64,000 nucleotides of DNA from Faucicola osloensis_C. Its GTDB lineage: Bacteria; Pseudomonadota; Gammaproteobacteria; Pseudomonadales; Moraxellaceae. Each line of letters begins with the position of its first letter. The stretch's first letter is position 1. The notes beneath the pieces were generated by a model. It was not told the origin of the DNA, did not search any database, and saw only the letters and a list, made by a program, of their open reading frames with translations. Positions 1 through 8,175 of the stretch are shown here, piece after piece. The stretch is taken from the NCBI GenBank assembly GCA_019353055.1, contig JABAHL010000002.1, forward strand, positions 124,001 through 188,000, given 5' to 3'. The translations under genes were made by a program, and so were the position numbers.

Positions 1-443
1 GCTTGACTGACCACCACCGCATGGCAAATCACTAATTCGCCTAGCGGCAATGCAGGCAGTAATTCTAGCACAGCTTCAGGCAAATCACTGCCATAGGATA
101 AAATATTGGTGGCGTAGTCTTTGCCACGCGCATCCAAATTGATAGCGCGAGCTTCCACAGGCTCCGTGACATAAATTTCTAATTCAACCGTTTTTTGAAA
201 GATAAATTCACCCAGTTGACTAGGTATCTCAGTAGTGTCTCGATGGGTTTGAAAATACTGCAGAACTTGCTGCAAAATAGTGACAATCTTGTCTTGTTGA
301 TACAAGGCTTCAAGTTCGCCAAAATTTGGCAGCGCAATTAAGTCTTCAGCAAAACTAATTATCACTTGACTCATCGGCACTTGCAGCAAAGCGCCAGCTA
401 AATCACCTGTTAAATCAATTTGGGTTGGTAAAGCTGATGACAT
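1..443 (-). CDS. ybeY: Endoribonuclease YbeY, N-terminal part (cut by window edge)
   Basis: The reading frame opens with ATG at 443 and runs off the window's left edge, giving about 147 residues. Its later part (VELEIYVTEPVEARAINL, then KDYATNILSYG and LPLGELVIC) matches the conserved core of YbeY, the metal-dependent endoribonuclease used in 16S rRNA 3' maturation and ribosome quality control. The catalytic H-x3-H-x5-H zinc motif lies further on and is outside the window. The start lies 3 bases after the phoH stop, the usual phoH-ybeY arrangement, so the two are almost certainly cotranscribed and translationally coupled. The N-terminal half before the conserved core is longer than in E. coli YbeY. 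Function is assigned from family resemblance and gene order. Confidence 0.85.
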   Translation of the reverse strand, partial: MSSALPTQIDLTGDLAGALLQVPMSQVIISFAEDLIALPNFGELEALYQQDKIVTILQQVLQYFQTHRDTTEIPSQLGEFIFQKTVELEIYVTEPVEARAINLDARGKDYATNILSYGSDLPEAVLELLPALPLGELVICHAVVVSQ

Positions 444-446
444 AAG

Positions 447-1616
447 CTACTCCGCGATACCTATATCAATGGGTGCGTTATCAATCGGAGCTTTATCAAT
501 TGGAGCATTGTTATCCGTTACCCCGATAGCCGAACTTGCGGCTTGGGACTGTGCTTGGCTTTGTTCGAGTAGGCGCGATTGCTTTTTGGCTTCTTTAATC
601 GCTTCTTGCGCTTCATCGTATTTATCGTAGGCTTGCACGATTTTTTGAACCAATTGATGGCGTACCACATCTTTGCTATCAAACCGCGTCACATGAATTT
701 CTTCAATATCCACCAAGATTTCTAGCGAATGCCGCAAGCCTGACTTGGTACCGCGAGGTAAGTCTACCTGTGACATATCGCCCGTGATGACCGCCCGTGA
801 GCCAAAACCTAAACGAGTCAAGAACATTTTCATCTGCTCAGGGGTGGTGTTTTGTGCTTCATCCAAAATCACAAATGAGTTATTTAAGGTACGACCGCGC
901 ATGTAGGCGAGGGGGGCTACTTCAATGACTTGTTTTTCAATCAGTTTTGCCACTTTTTCAAACCCTAGCATTTCATATAAAGCGTCATAAAGTGGGCGTA
1001 AATAAGGGTCGATTTTTTGGGTCAAATCCCCTGGTAAAAAGCCCAGTTTTTCCCCTGCTTCTACCGCAGGGCGTACAAGCAAAATACGCTCAATCTCATT
1101 GCGCTCTAGCATATCCACCGCACAAGCCACCGCCAAGTAAGTCTTACCCGTCCCTGCAGGCCCTACGCCAAACGAGACATCAGAGAGTAAGATTTTTTTG
1201 ACATATTGCTGTTGGTTGTAACCGCGGGGAATGATTTTTCCTTTACGGGTTCTCAAACTAATCGGGGTGAATTCAGTGCTATCTACGCGCTCGCTGCCAT
1301 TTTCGCTAGCGGCATCATTTTCTAGCGCTAAATCTTGCTCGCGGCTAAAACTCGTTTGCACGAGCAGGTGCAAATCTTCTGGCAAGATGACGTCGTTGCT
1401 TTGTGCTTCATCGGCAAGCTGTGCCAAAATACGCTCAGCACGCGCGACTGAATCAAGCTCACCTGAAATCACAAAATCGGTTTTGCGTTGGTGAATGTGG
1501 ACTGATAGACGATGTTCAAGGTACTTAATGTGGTTATTGTATTCGCCAAGTAAGGTTTTGAGTTGGTGGGCTTTTAGAGATGATAAATCGACCGTTCTGC
1601 TGATGGTATCGCTCAA
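447..1616 (-). CDS. phoH: PhoH family ATPase (PhoH-like protein YbeZ)
   Basis: A 389-residue cytoplasmic P-loop ATPase of the PhoH/YbeZ family, thought to act with YbeY in RNA metabolism. Walker A is GPAGTGKT at residues 152-159 and Walker B is FVILDEAQN at 248-256. The segment RPAVEAGEKLGFLPGDL at 182-198 is a family signature. The first 75 residues resemble the small N-terminal RNA-binding-like domain seen in YbeZ. The C-terminus is unusual: after a helical Lys/Glu and Gln-rich stretch the protein ends in a short repeat, APIDK-APIDN-APID (about residues 371-384), encoded by 15-bp tandem units. It is the upstream gene of ybeY. Length is somewhat above the E. coli protein (about 346) because of the tail. 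Confidence 0.93.
   Translation of the reverse strand: MSDTISRTVDLSSLKAHQLKTLLGEYNNHIKYLEHRLSVHIHQRKTDFVISGELDSVARAERILAQLADEAQSNDVILPEDLHLLVQTSFSREQDLALENDAASENGSERVDSTEFTPISLRTRKGKIIPRGYNQQQYVKKILLSDVSFGVGPAGTGKTYLAVACAVDMLERNEIERILLVRPAVEAGEKLGFLPGDLTQKIDPYLRPLYDALYEMLGFEKVAKLIEKQVIEVAPLAYMRGRTLNNSFVILDEAQNTTPEQMKMFLTRLGFGSRAVITGDMSQVDLPRGTKSGLRHSLEILVDIEEIHVTRFDSKDVVRHQLVQKIVQAYDKYDEAQEAIKEAKKQSRLLEQSQAQSQAASSAIGVTDNNAPIDKAPIDNAPIDIGIAE
465..509 (-). repeat. In-frame 15-bp tandem repeat in phoH tail
   Basis: Three 15-bp units encode A-P-I-D followed by N or K near the C-terminus of PhoH. The units differ by a few bases and stay in frame. They add a short acidic, proline-containing tail beyond the conserved ATPase domain. 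Confidence 0.7.
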
Positions 1617-1865
1617 GATTGCTTCCTTTTATGGGTTTTTATAGTTGTGATAAATCATAAGGTTGAGAGATTAGGGGCGTATGACAGTAACCAATATAAT
1701 ATTTTGGCACGTTGATACTATTATGGTAAATATATGCAAAAATTCAAGTGACGTTCACGGGTTTTTGTCATTTCAAGTGATTTTGAAGCCAACAGTCAGG
1801 CAATGCTCAGCCACGATAAACAAAAATTAAATTTTGAGAAAATGAAAAAAAATGTGACAAAATGC
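1617..1865. other. Intergenic region upstream of phoH
   Basis: An AT-rich stretch between phoH, which reads left, and the tRNA promoter, which reads right. No open frame with a credible start and ribosome binding site is visible. It presumably holds the phoH promoter, but no clear -35/-10 pair was identified. Confidence 0.4.
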
Positions 1866-1894
1866 TTGACGACATAGGGTTAAATACGCATAAT
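1866..1894 (+). promoter_or_regulatory. Sigma-70-type promoter of the tRNA gene
   Basis: TTGACG (1866-1871) and CATAAT (1889-1894) are separated by 17 bp, each one mismatch from consensus. The predicted start near 1901 is about 60 bases before the tRNA. The GC-rich stretch after the -10 box (GCACCCC) resembles the discriminator of stringently controlled stable-RNA promoters. Confidence 0.65.
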
Positions 1895-1961
1895 ATGCAC
1901 CCCATGACAGGCAAGAAATAGTTTCAAAATTCTGCCTAAATCCTGCAAATTTGCTAAACAT

Positions 1962-2038
1962 GGCGATGTAGCTCAGCTGGTTAGAGCGCACGACTCATAA
2001 TCGTGAGGTCAAGAGTTCAAGTCTCTTCATCGCCACCA
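1962..2038 (+). tRNA. tRNA with CAT anticodon (tRNA-Met elongator or tRNA-Ile2)
   Basis: A 77-nt cloverleaf can be folded. The acceptor stem is GGCGATG/CATCGCC with discriminator A and encoded CCA. The D arm is GCTCAGCTGGTTAGAGC. The anticodon stem is CACGA/TCGTG with loop CTCATAA (anticodon CAT at 1996-1998), and the T arm contains GTTCAAGTC. The paired first base and lack of the three G-C pairs above the anticodon loop rule out initiator tRNA. CAT is shared by elongator Met and by lysidine-modified Ile2, and the sequence alone does not settle which. The ACTCATAATC loop region resembles Ile2 as much as Met. The gene stands alone between its own promoter and terminator. Confidence 0.93.
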
Positions 2039-2087
2039 TTTGCAAATAACTTAACGCACGCTATTTTGATAAGTCCCGTATTTTGCT

Positions 2088-2117
2088 AAGCCAAGCATTT
2101 TGATGTTTGGCTTTTTT
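2088..2117 (+). terminator. Rho-independent terminator of the tRNA gene
   Basis: AAGCCAAGCAT (2088-2098) pairs with ATGTTTGGCTT (2103-2113) around a TTTG loop, with one G-U pair. A T run (2112-2117) follows. Confidence 0.8.
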
Positions 2118-2160
2118 GTTGTTTGTCATTTGACAATAAAAAAATGAAAAAGAAAAACAA

Positions 2161-2190
2161 AAAAAGGGCGATAGCTGTATCACCCTTTTT
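2161..2190 (-). terminator. Terminator of putP
   Basis: AAAAAGGGCGAT (2161-2172) pairs with ATCACCCTTTTT (2179-2190) with one mismatch. Read leftward, the hairpin ends in a T run and lies 36 bases beyond the putP stop. Confidence 0.7.
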
Positions 2191-2225
2191 GTCATTTAAA
2201 TTACTATTTAAATTGTCATTCAATA

Positions 2226-3713
2226 TTAACGAGCAGCGTTATAGGCTTTATTGGCATCATCAAAACGTGCCATGACTTTGTCAGACGCTGGCGTTAACAG
2301 CGACACCACATAGATGGCAATCATGCCTAAAATAAAGCCTGGTACGATTTCATAAAGACTACTACCGGTTAATGGTTTCCAAGCGATGACCGTCAACGCG
2401 CCTACGAGCATGCCCGCCAATGCACCTGTGCCAGTCATACGTCGCCAAAATAACGACATCAACACCACAGGACCAAACGCCGCGCCAAAACCTGCCCAAG
2501 CATACGAGACCAATCCTAACACTTTGCTGTCTGGGTTTTGGGCGATGACAATGGCAATTGCTGAAACCAAAAGCACCATAAATCGACCAATCCAAACCAG
2601 CTCTTTTTGCGTGGCAGTAGGGCGAATAAACCCTTTATAAAAATCTTCTGTAATCGCGCTTGAGCATACCAATAATTGACAGCTGAGGGTACTCATGACC
2701 GCCGCCAAAATAGCCGACAACACCACACCGACAATCCAAGGGTTAAATAACAATTGTGCCAAACCGATAAAGATACGCTCGTTGTTATCTTTTAAGATGG
2801 CGGTTTGTTCAGGATGCACCGTCATATAGGCAAGCCCAAAATAACCGACCGCTACCGCGCCTGCTAGGCATAAAATCATCCAAGTCATACCGATACGACG
2901 GGCATTATTTAGTGATTTGACCGAATTTGCTGCCATAAAACGCGCCAAAATATGTGGCTGACCGAAATAACCCAAGCCCCACGCAGCCGCACTGATGATA
3001 CCGATGAATGATGTACCAAACAGCAAGTTACCGTAGTTTTTGTTATTTGCCTGTGCCGCCATACTGACCGCCGCATGAATCTCATCCATACCGCCTAAGT
3101 TTAAATAAACCATGATGGGCGCGAATACCAGTGCAAAAATCATCAAACTTGCTTGAATCGTATCTGTCCAGCTGACCGCCAAAAATCCTCCAATAAAGGT
3201 ATAGATAATGGTGGCAAATGCCCCTAGCCACATAGCCGTGGCATAGTCAATTTCAAACAAGCTTTCAAATAGTCGTGCGCCTGCGACAATGCCTGATGCG
3301 CAATAAATCGTAAAGAAAAATAAAATAATCGCCGCTGAAGCAATTTTAATCAATTTATTGTTGGCACCAAAGCGGTGGTGGAAGTATTCAGGCAAAGTTA
3401 GCGCATTGTTATTAAACTCAGTATGCACCCGCAGTCGACCCGCCACTAAAAGCCAGTTAAAATACGCACCAATCACCAAACCAATTGCAATCCAAGATTC
3501 ACTCAACCCCGATACATAAATCGCCCCAGGTAACCCCATCAGCAGCCATCCTGACATATCTGATGCACCTGCCGACATCGCGGTCACAAAACTGCCTAGA
3601 CTACGGCCACCCAAAATATAGTCATCAAAGTTACGGGTGGCAAAATATGCCGCAAACCCGATGCCTAATACCAAAATCAAATACAACGTAAATGTAATAT
3701 AAACGGGTGTCAT
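2226..3713 (-). CDS. putP: Sodium/proline symporter PutP
   Basis: A sodium:solute symporter (SSS family) of the inner membrane that imports L-proline with Na+. The protein follows E. coli PutP closely through the N-terminal half, including NFDDYILGGRSLG, SAGASDMSGWLLMG, RLRVHTE-NNALTLPEYF and FFTIYCASGIVAGARLFES, and has the usual 12-13 hydrophobic segments. The open frame extends 28 codons upstream. The start is placed at ATG 3713 because AGGAG (3721-3725) lies 7 bases before it and the following residues align with the PutP N-terminus, giving 495 residues against 502 in E. coli. It is a single-gene unit with a terminator on both sides and no putA beside it. Proline specificity is inferred from overall similarity. 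Confidence 0.93.
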   Translation of the reverse strand: MTPVYITFTLYLILVLGIGFAAYFATRNFDDYILGGRSLGSFVTAMSAGASDMSGWLLMGLPGAIYVSGLSESWIAIGLVIGAYFNWLLVAGRLRVHTEFNNNALTLPEYFHHRFGANNKLIKIASAAIILFFFTIYCASGIVAGARLFESLFEIDYATAMWLGAFATIIYTFIGGFLAVSWTDTIQASLMIFALVFAPIMVYLNLGGMDEIHAAVSMAAQANNKNYGNLLFGTSFIGIISAAAWGLGYFGQPHILARFMAANSVKSLNNARRIGMTWMILCLAGAVAVGYFGLAYMTVHPEQTAILKDNNERIFIGLAQLLFNPWIVGVVLSAILAAVMSTLSCQLLVCSSAITEDFYKGFIRPTATQKELVWIGRFMVLLVSAIAIVIAQNPDSKVLGLVSYAWAGFGAAFGPVVLMSLFWRRMTGTGALAGMLVGALTVIAWKPLTGSSLYEIVPGFILGMIAIYVVSLLTPASDKVMARFDDANKAYNAAR

Positions 3714-3866
3714 CCCATCACTCCTAAGGTCATCCCGATTCAAGGTAATAAAACCACTAAAATTACTAGCAGTCATAGAGATTTTACGTGGCATCACACG
3801 CTAATCGACATCCTGATAGATACCATCTAATAACGAAAAGTCACATTGTAGAAAAATTCTGGGCAT

Positions 3867-3894
3867 AAAAAAAGGATAATCGCTGTGATTATCC
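3867..3894 (-). terminator. Terminator of trmB
   Basis: GGATAATC (3874-3881) and GATTATCC (3887-3894) form a perfect 8-bp stem with loop GCTGT. The A run at 3867-3873 becomes the T tract in the leftward transcript. Confidence 0.8.
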
Positions 3895-3921
3895 TGTTTA
3901 TGGCATAAAATTGTCAACGCG

Positions 3922-4761
3922 CTAAACTTTGCGATACATAATATCGTAAATAGCGCGACCTTCCTCCATACCGCGTTTTTCAAATTTAGTCAGTGGGCGA
4001 AAATCGGGACGTGGCAAAAAGTTACCTATACCTTCGCTGTTTTTGCCTTCGACATTTTCAAACGCGGTTAAACTATCCATGACTTCAATCATCCAGTGAG
4101 CATAATGTTCCCAATCGGTGGCAGCATGAAACATACCGCCTTTTTTCAGCACCCGTTCCACCACCCTCATGCGATCAGCACTGACAAAACGGCGTTTGTA
4201 ATGGCGCTTTTTTTGCCAAGGGTCAGGAAAATACAACTGCAGCGTGTCAATATGCGCCGCCGGTAATTGCTGCATCAGGGCAATGGCATCGCCACTGATG
4301 AGTTTGAGATTACTTAGACCGAGTTCCCCTGCCAAAAATGCGCAATTACCCAGTCCTGCTTCATGCACTTCAATGCCGACAAAGTTTCGTGTTGGCTCAT
4401 TTTTTGCCATTTCCACCAAGCTTGTGCCCATACCAAAGCCGATTTCGAGTGTCAAAGGCGCGGCTGGATTGGCAAACAGGGTTCGCAAATCGCTGATGCC
4501 TGTGATGTCCATCGCTTGTATTGCGTCCAAATTGGGCTGGACAAAAAAATGGGCAAAGTCTGACTGTAACCCAGCTTCTGCCTTTTTGCCCACATGGGTT
4601 TTGCGCTTCATAAAAGTTTGAATGGCGCGATAGTGCGGGGATGAATCAGGGTTTTCATCACTCGGTTGTGGGGTAGTGGAGAGATTGGGAGAAAGGCATT
4701 GGGCATCGGTGCTAGCCGAAGTGACTGTCTCAGAAGTTTGGGTATGTTGGGGTGTCATCAT
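3922..4761 (-). CDS. trmB: tRNA (guanine-N7-)-methyltransferase TrmB
   Basis: A SAM-dependent enzyme that makes m7G46 in the tRNA variable loop. The SAM-binding motif LEIGFGMGTSLVEMA is followed by the family signature around LQLYFPDPWQKKRHYKRRF. The C-terminus (FLPRPDFRPLTKFEKRG) is also typical. The conserved catalytic domain starts near residue 50 (HYRAIQTFMKRK); before it lies a poorly conserved Ser/Thr/Pro/Gln-rich extension. The start is uncertain. The double ATG at 4761/4758 (MMTPQHTQ) is preferred over the ATG at 4851, whose extra residues look unlike protein and overlap a tandem repeat. No strong Shine-Dalgarno sequence is visible. It is transcribed alone, divergent from the DUF2628 gene. 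Confidence 0.9.
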   Translation of the reverse strand: MMTPQHTQTSETVTSASTDAQCLSPNLSTTPQPSDENPDSSPHYRAIQTFMKRKTHVGKKAEAGLQSDFAHFFVQPNLDAIQAMDITGISDLRTLFANPAAPLTLEIGFGMGTSLVEMAKNEPTRNFVGIEVHEAGLGNCAFLAGELGLSNLKLISGDAIALMQQLPAAHIDTLQLYFPDPWQKKRHYKRRFVSADRMRVVERVLKKGGMFHAATDWEHYAHWMIEVMDSLTAFENVEGKNSEGIGNFLPRPDFRPLTKFEKRGMEEGRAIYDIMYRKV

Positions 4762-4817
4762 TTGCAAAATCGTAGTTGGTGTGATAAAGGGTGGTTGTGA
4801 TAAAATTCGACTATTAT

Positions 4818-4859
4818 AAGTGAAAACCTCAACAAGTGAAAACCTCAACAAGTGAAAAC
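4818..4859. repeat. 16-bp tandem repeat, about 2.6 copies
   Basis: The unit AAGTGAAAACCTCAAC occurs at 4818-4833 and 4834-4849, followed by a 10-base partial copy. It sits in the divergent promoter space between trmB and the DUF2628 gene. Confidence 0.85.
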
Positions 4860-4884
4860 AACCAATGGATAATCCCTAATCGCC

Positions 4885-5832
4885 ATGCTATTTCTTGAAA
4901 AAACATCACCGCCGCCATTTTGGCAGCCACAGCTAACCGATAAACAGCGTCTGATGTATGACAAAGCCTTTATCGGCAATCGTTCGCAGGCGTATTATCT
5001 CAAGCGTTTTGCCCAGTTTGATCAGGCAGGGCGATTGACGGCAAAGTGGCATTGGGCAGGGTTTTTGATGACGTTTCCTTGGCTGTTATACCGTAAGCGA
5101 TTCTTAGATAGCATTGTCTATTCGGTGGCGGGATGGTCATTTATTCAGCTTAATGTCACCATCATTTTGGTGGCGATAGAGTATTTATTGATACGCAATC
5201 TTGATGAAGCAATTCGTATGCCGCTACGTATTGGCATTGGGCTTGTGATATGGCTGTTTTGGTCGGTAATGGTAGCACGTTGGAGCGATGCTTATTATTA
5301 TCGGATGGCGCGCCGTGAAATCGCCGATGCCATTGAAATGTATCCGCGGGATGAGGAAAAACAGCTGGCTCATATCCGCAGGCATGGCGGTGTAAGTTTG
5401 GTGGGTTTGGCGCTGGCGTTTGGGTTTTATGCGTTTTCTTTATTTGTGATACAAGTGCAGTTTTTGCCGATTTATGCCAAACAAAAAGCCAATGCCACGC
5501 TGTTTGAGGTGCTTGATATCGTAGAAAGCGCACAGGGGCGAGTCGATGCCATCTACAAAGCCACCGGTCAATGTCCTGTCAATACACCGCTAAGCACAGA
5601 TAACCAAAAAGTGGTGTTAAAAGTGCTGACCCAAGCAGAAAGCATCCCAACTGACAGTCATTGCATGATTCAAGCGACAGTACGAGGCGTGCCGTTTCCT
5701 AATCGCTGGCTCAATGGTCAGACGCTGACCATGTACCGCATTGGTGATAGTACAGTCGATGGTAGTTGGGGCTGTATCACCTCACTCAATCGCAAACAAA
5801 TCCCCAAACAATGTATGCTGGCGGAACGCTGA
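4885..5832 (+). CDS. DUF2628-like membrane protein with pilin-like C-terminal domain
   Basis: A 315-residue protein of unknown function. Residues 25-135 resemble DUF2628 proteins: KAFIGNRSQAYYLKRF, then WHWAGFLMTFPWLLYRKR and hydrophobic segments at about 77-103 and 114-131. A third hydrophobic segment lies at about 170-193. The remainder (about 200-315) is soluble and has four cysteines (230, 260, 297, 310). Its pattern, a helix running out of the membrane, then ATGQCP, then GSWGC and a terminal P-K-QC, resembles the globular domain of type IV pilins and minor pilins. The domain assignment is by eye. No neighbouring pilus genes are present. It is a single-gene unit, convergent with htpG. Confidence 0.7.
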   Translation: MLFLEKTSPPPFWQPQLTDKQRLMYDKAFIGNRSQAYYLKRFAQFDQAGRLTAKWHWAGFLMTFPWLLYRKRFLDSIVYSVAGWSFIQLNVTIILVAIEYLLIRNLDEAIRMPLRIGIGLVIWLFWSVMVARWSDAYYYRMARREIADAIEMYPRDEEKQLAHIRRHGGVSLVGLALAFGFYAFSLFVIQVQFLPIYAKQKANATLFEVLDIVESAQGRVDAIYKATGQCPVNTPLSTDNQKVVLKVLTQAESIPTDSHCMIQATVRGVPFPNRWLNGQTLTMYRIGDSTVDGSWGCITSLNRKQIPKQCMLAER

Positions 5833-5882
5833 TAAAATAGTGGAGCTTATAACCAGTAGCCGATGCGATGGCGGTGGTTTTC

Positions 5883-5928
5883 AAACAAAACCGAAGCCTA
5901 AGTAACAGACTAGGCTTCGGTTTTGTTT
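5883..5928. terminator. Bidirectional terminator between DUF2628 gene and htpG
   Basis: An 18-bp perfect stem (5883-5900 with 5911-5928) with a 10-base loop. The A-rich start and T-rich end let it serve both converging genes. Confidence 0.88.
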
Positions 5929-5969
5929 ATTTTTATTTATCGGTTTTATGTTGAGGTCAGCAAAATAAC

Positions 5970-7937
5970 TTACTTCATCAACAACGCATTAACGCGTTTT
6001 AGATAGGCGGCTGGGTCGTCTAATTGACCGCCTTCTGCCAATAACGCTTGGTCAAAAATCACTTGCGCGAGGTCATCGAACTGCTCTGCGCTTTCCAATT
6101 TTTGAATGAGCGGATGGTTCGGGTTGACTTCCAAAATTGGTTTGCTCTCTGGCACAGGCTGACCCATTTGTTTGAGCATTTGTATCATCTGTGGCGATAG
6201 TTCACCATCTGCAGTCACTAGCAAAGCAGGGCTATCTACAAGGCGGTTGGATACTCGTACGTCTTTAGCACGGCTACCTAACACGCCTTTGAGTTTTTCT
6301 ACCACAGGCTTGAAGGTTTCTTCCGCTTTTTTGGCTTCTTCTTTTTCGGCTTCATCGGTCAAATCACCCAAGTCTACCGCGCCTTTGGCGATGTTTTGTA
6401 GCGGTGTGCCATCGTACTCAAACATAAAGTTCATTGCCCATTCATCAACGGGGTTGGTCATTAAGATGACTTCAATGCCTTTTTTCTTGAACACCTCAAG
6501 TTGCGGACTGGCTTTGGCGGCGGCAAGGTTTTCAGCTGTTAGATAATAAATCGCCTTTTGACCGTCTTTCATACGACCTTTGTAGTCGTCAAAGCTGGTG
6601 ACCACATTGTCATCAGTGGTAGTGGCATAGCGCAATAATTTGGCAATTTTATCCATATTGCTTTGGTCTTCACCCAAGCCTTCTTTTAAGACGTTGCCAA
6701 ATTCAGCATAAAACTGTTTATATTTTTCTTGCTTTTCGGCTTCATCGCTATTAGCTAGGCTAGCTAGCACGGTCAATATACGGCGGGCGTTACCATCGCG
6801 GATAGATTTGACATCGCGAGACTCTTGCAGGATTTCACGGCTGACATTAAGCGGTAAATCAGCGGTATCAATCACCCCTTTGACAAAACGCAGATACATC
6901 GGCAATAACTGCTCGGCATCATCCATGATAAATACACGTTTGACGTACAGTTTTAGACCGTGTTTTTGCTCACGTTGGTACAGGTCAAACGGCGCCTTTT
7001 TAGGGATATATAGCAGCTGGGTATATTGTAGACGTCCTTCGACACGGTTGTGCGTCCAAGTTAGCGGCTCATCATAGTCATAGGTAAGATTTTTATAAAA
7101 TTCTTTATACTCTTCGTCTGTAATTTCTGAAGGTGAGCGCGTCCATAGGGCATTGGCTTGGTTGATGGTTTCCCATTCGTCAGTGGTTATCATTTGACCT
7201 TGGGGCATCTCACCTTTGGCAGTTTCGCCTGCTTCTGAATTAGCAGTTTTTTGCGCGTCAGTGAGTTCTTCTTCTTGCCAAACTTCTTTGCGCATTTGGA
7301 TTGGCAAGCTGATATGGTCAGAGTATTTATTGACTAAAGATTTAATTTTGTGGCGGTCAAGGTATTGGCTGTGTTCGTCGGTGATATGTAAAATCACTGT
7401 CGTGCCACGGGTAGGCTTTTCGATGGTTTCGGTGGTGAATTCACCGGTACCGTCTGAAACCCAGCGTACACCTTGGTTGGCAGGCTCACCTGCTTTACGA
7501 GATTCCACCGTGATGGTGTCCGCTACGATAAAACCTGAATAAAAACCCACCCCAAATTGACCAATCAAATTGCCGTCTTGTTTTTGTGCATCGGATAATT
7601 TTTCTAAGAAAGCTTTGGTGCCTGATTTGGCAATAGTACCCAAATGTTCCACCGCATCGGCTTCATTCATACCGATACCATTGTCAATAAAGCTGATGGT
7701 TTTGGCATCTTTATCAATATCAATGCGAATGCGTAGTTCACTGTCACCTTCATACAGCGCGTCGTTTTGATTGCCTTCAAAGCGCAACTTGTCACAGGCA
7801 TCAGAGGCATTTGAGACCAGCTCACGCACAAAGATATCCGCATTTGAATAAAGCGAGTGGGTGACTAAATGTAATAGTTGCGCGACTTCCGCTTCAAAGC
7901 TATGTTTTTTTGGCTCAGGTTTGTTTTCATTTGACAT
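5970..7937 (-). CDS. htpG: Molecular chaperone HtpG (bacterial Hsp90)
   Basis: An ATP-dependent cytosolic homodimeric chaperone that remodels client proteins with the DnaK system. The GHKL ATPase domain begins with LHLVTHSLYSNADIFVRELV, SNASDACDKLRF, and then DNGIGM and GQFGVGFYS, the nucleotide-binding motifs. The middle domain carries LPLNVSREILQESRDVKSIR with the catalytic Arg. The C-terminal dimerisation domain ends normally. At 655 residues it is slightly longer than E. coli HtpG (624), with extra residues in the loop near 225-250 (AQKTANSEAGETAKGEMPQG). AGGAG precedes the ATG at 7937. No heat-shock promoter was confidently identified. It is a single gene between htpG-proximal terminators. 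Confidence 0.97.
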   Translation of the reverse strand: MSNENKPEPKKHSFEAEVAQLLHLVTHSLYSNADIFVRELVSNASDACDKLRFEGNQNDALYEGDSELRIRIDIDKDAKTISFIDNGIGMNEADAVEHLGTIAKSGTKAFLEKLSDAQKQDGNLIGQFGVGFYSGFIVADTITVESRKAGEPANQGVRWVSDGTGEFTTETIEKPTRGTTVILHITDEHSQYLDRHKIKSLVNKYSDHISLPIQMRKEVWQEEELTDAQKTANSEAGETAKGEMPQGQMITTDEWETINQANALWTRSPSEITDEEYKEFYKNLTYDYDEPLTWTHNRVEGRLQYTQLLYIPKKAPFDLYQREQKHGLKLYVKRVFIMDDAEQLLPMYLRFVKGVIDTADLPLNVSREILQESRDVKSIRDGNARRILTVLASLANSDEAEKQEKYKQFYAEFGNVLKEGLGEDQSNMDKIAKLLRYATTTDDNVVTSFDDYKGRMKDGQKAIYYLTAENLAAAKASPQLEVFKKKGIEVILMTNPVDEWAMNFMFEYDGTPLQNIAKGAVDLGDLTDEAEKEEAKKAEETFKPVVEKLKGVLGSRAKDVRVSNRLVDSPALLVTADGELSPQMIQMLKQMGQPVPESKPILEVNPNHPLIQKLESAEQFDDLAQVIFDQALLAEGGQLDDPAAYLKRVNALLMK

Positions 7938-8115
7938 AGTAAGTAACTCCTAAAAGTAAGAATAAAAATAATTAACCCAATTTATGATGGTTTGTTGTCA
8001 TAGTTAGGGTGAATGCAAAACTATTTCAAGCACAAGCGGCACAATTTTTTAATTTTTAAAAAATGAAAAAAATGATACAAGCAGGGTTTAAATAACCAAT
8101 AATTAACTGACCAAT

Positions 8116-8145
8116 AAAAAGCCGAGCAGACTTATACCCGGCTTT
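8116..8145 (-). terminator. Terminator of ispH
   Basis: AAAGCCG (8118-8124) pairs with CGGCTTT (8139-8145). Read leftward the stem is followed by a T run (8116-8120), about 30 bases after the ispH stop. Confidence 0.7.
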
Positions 8146-8175
8146 ACTGGCTATCTATCCGATGCTATATCTCTT

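Noticed and set aside
3714..3797. Upstream extension of PutP
   Set aside because: The extra 28 codons show no similarity and lie before a strong ribosome binding site for the ATG at 3713.
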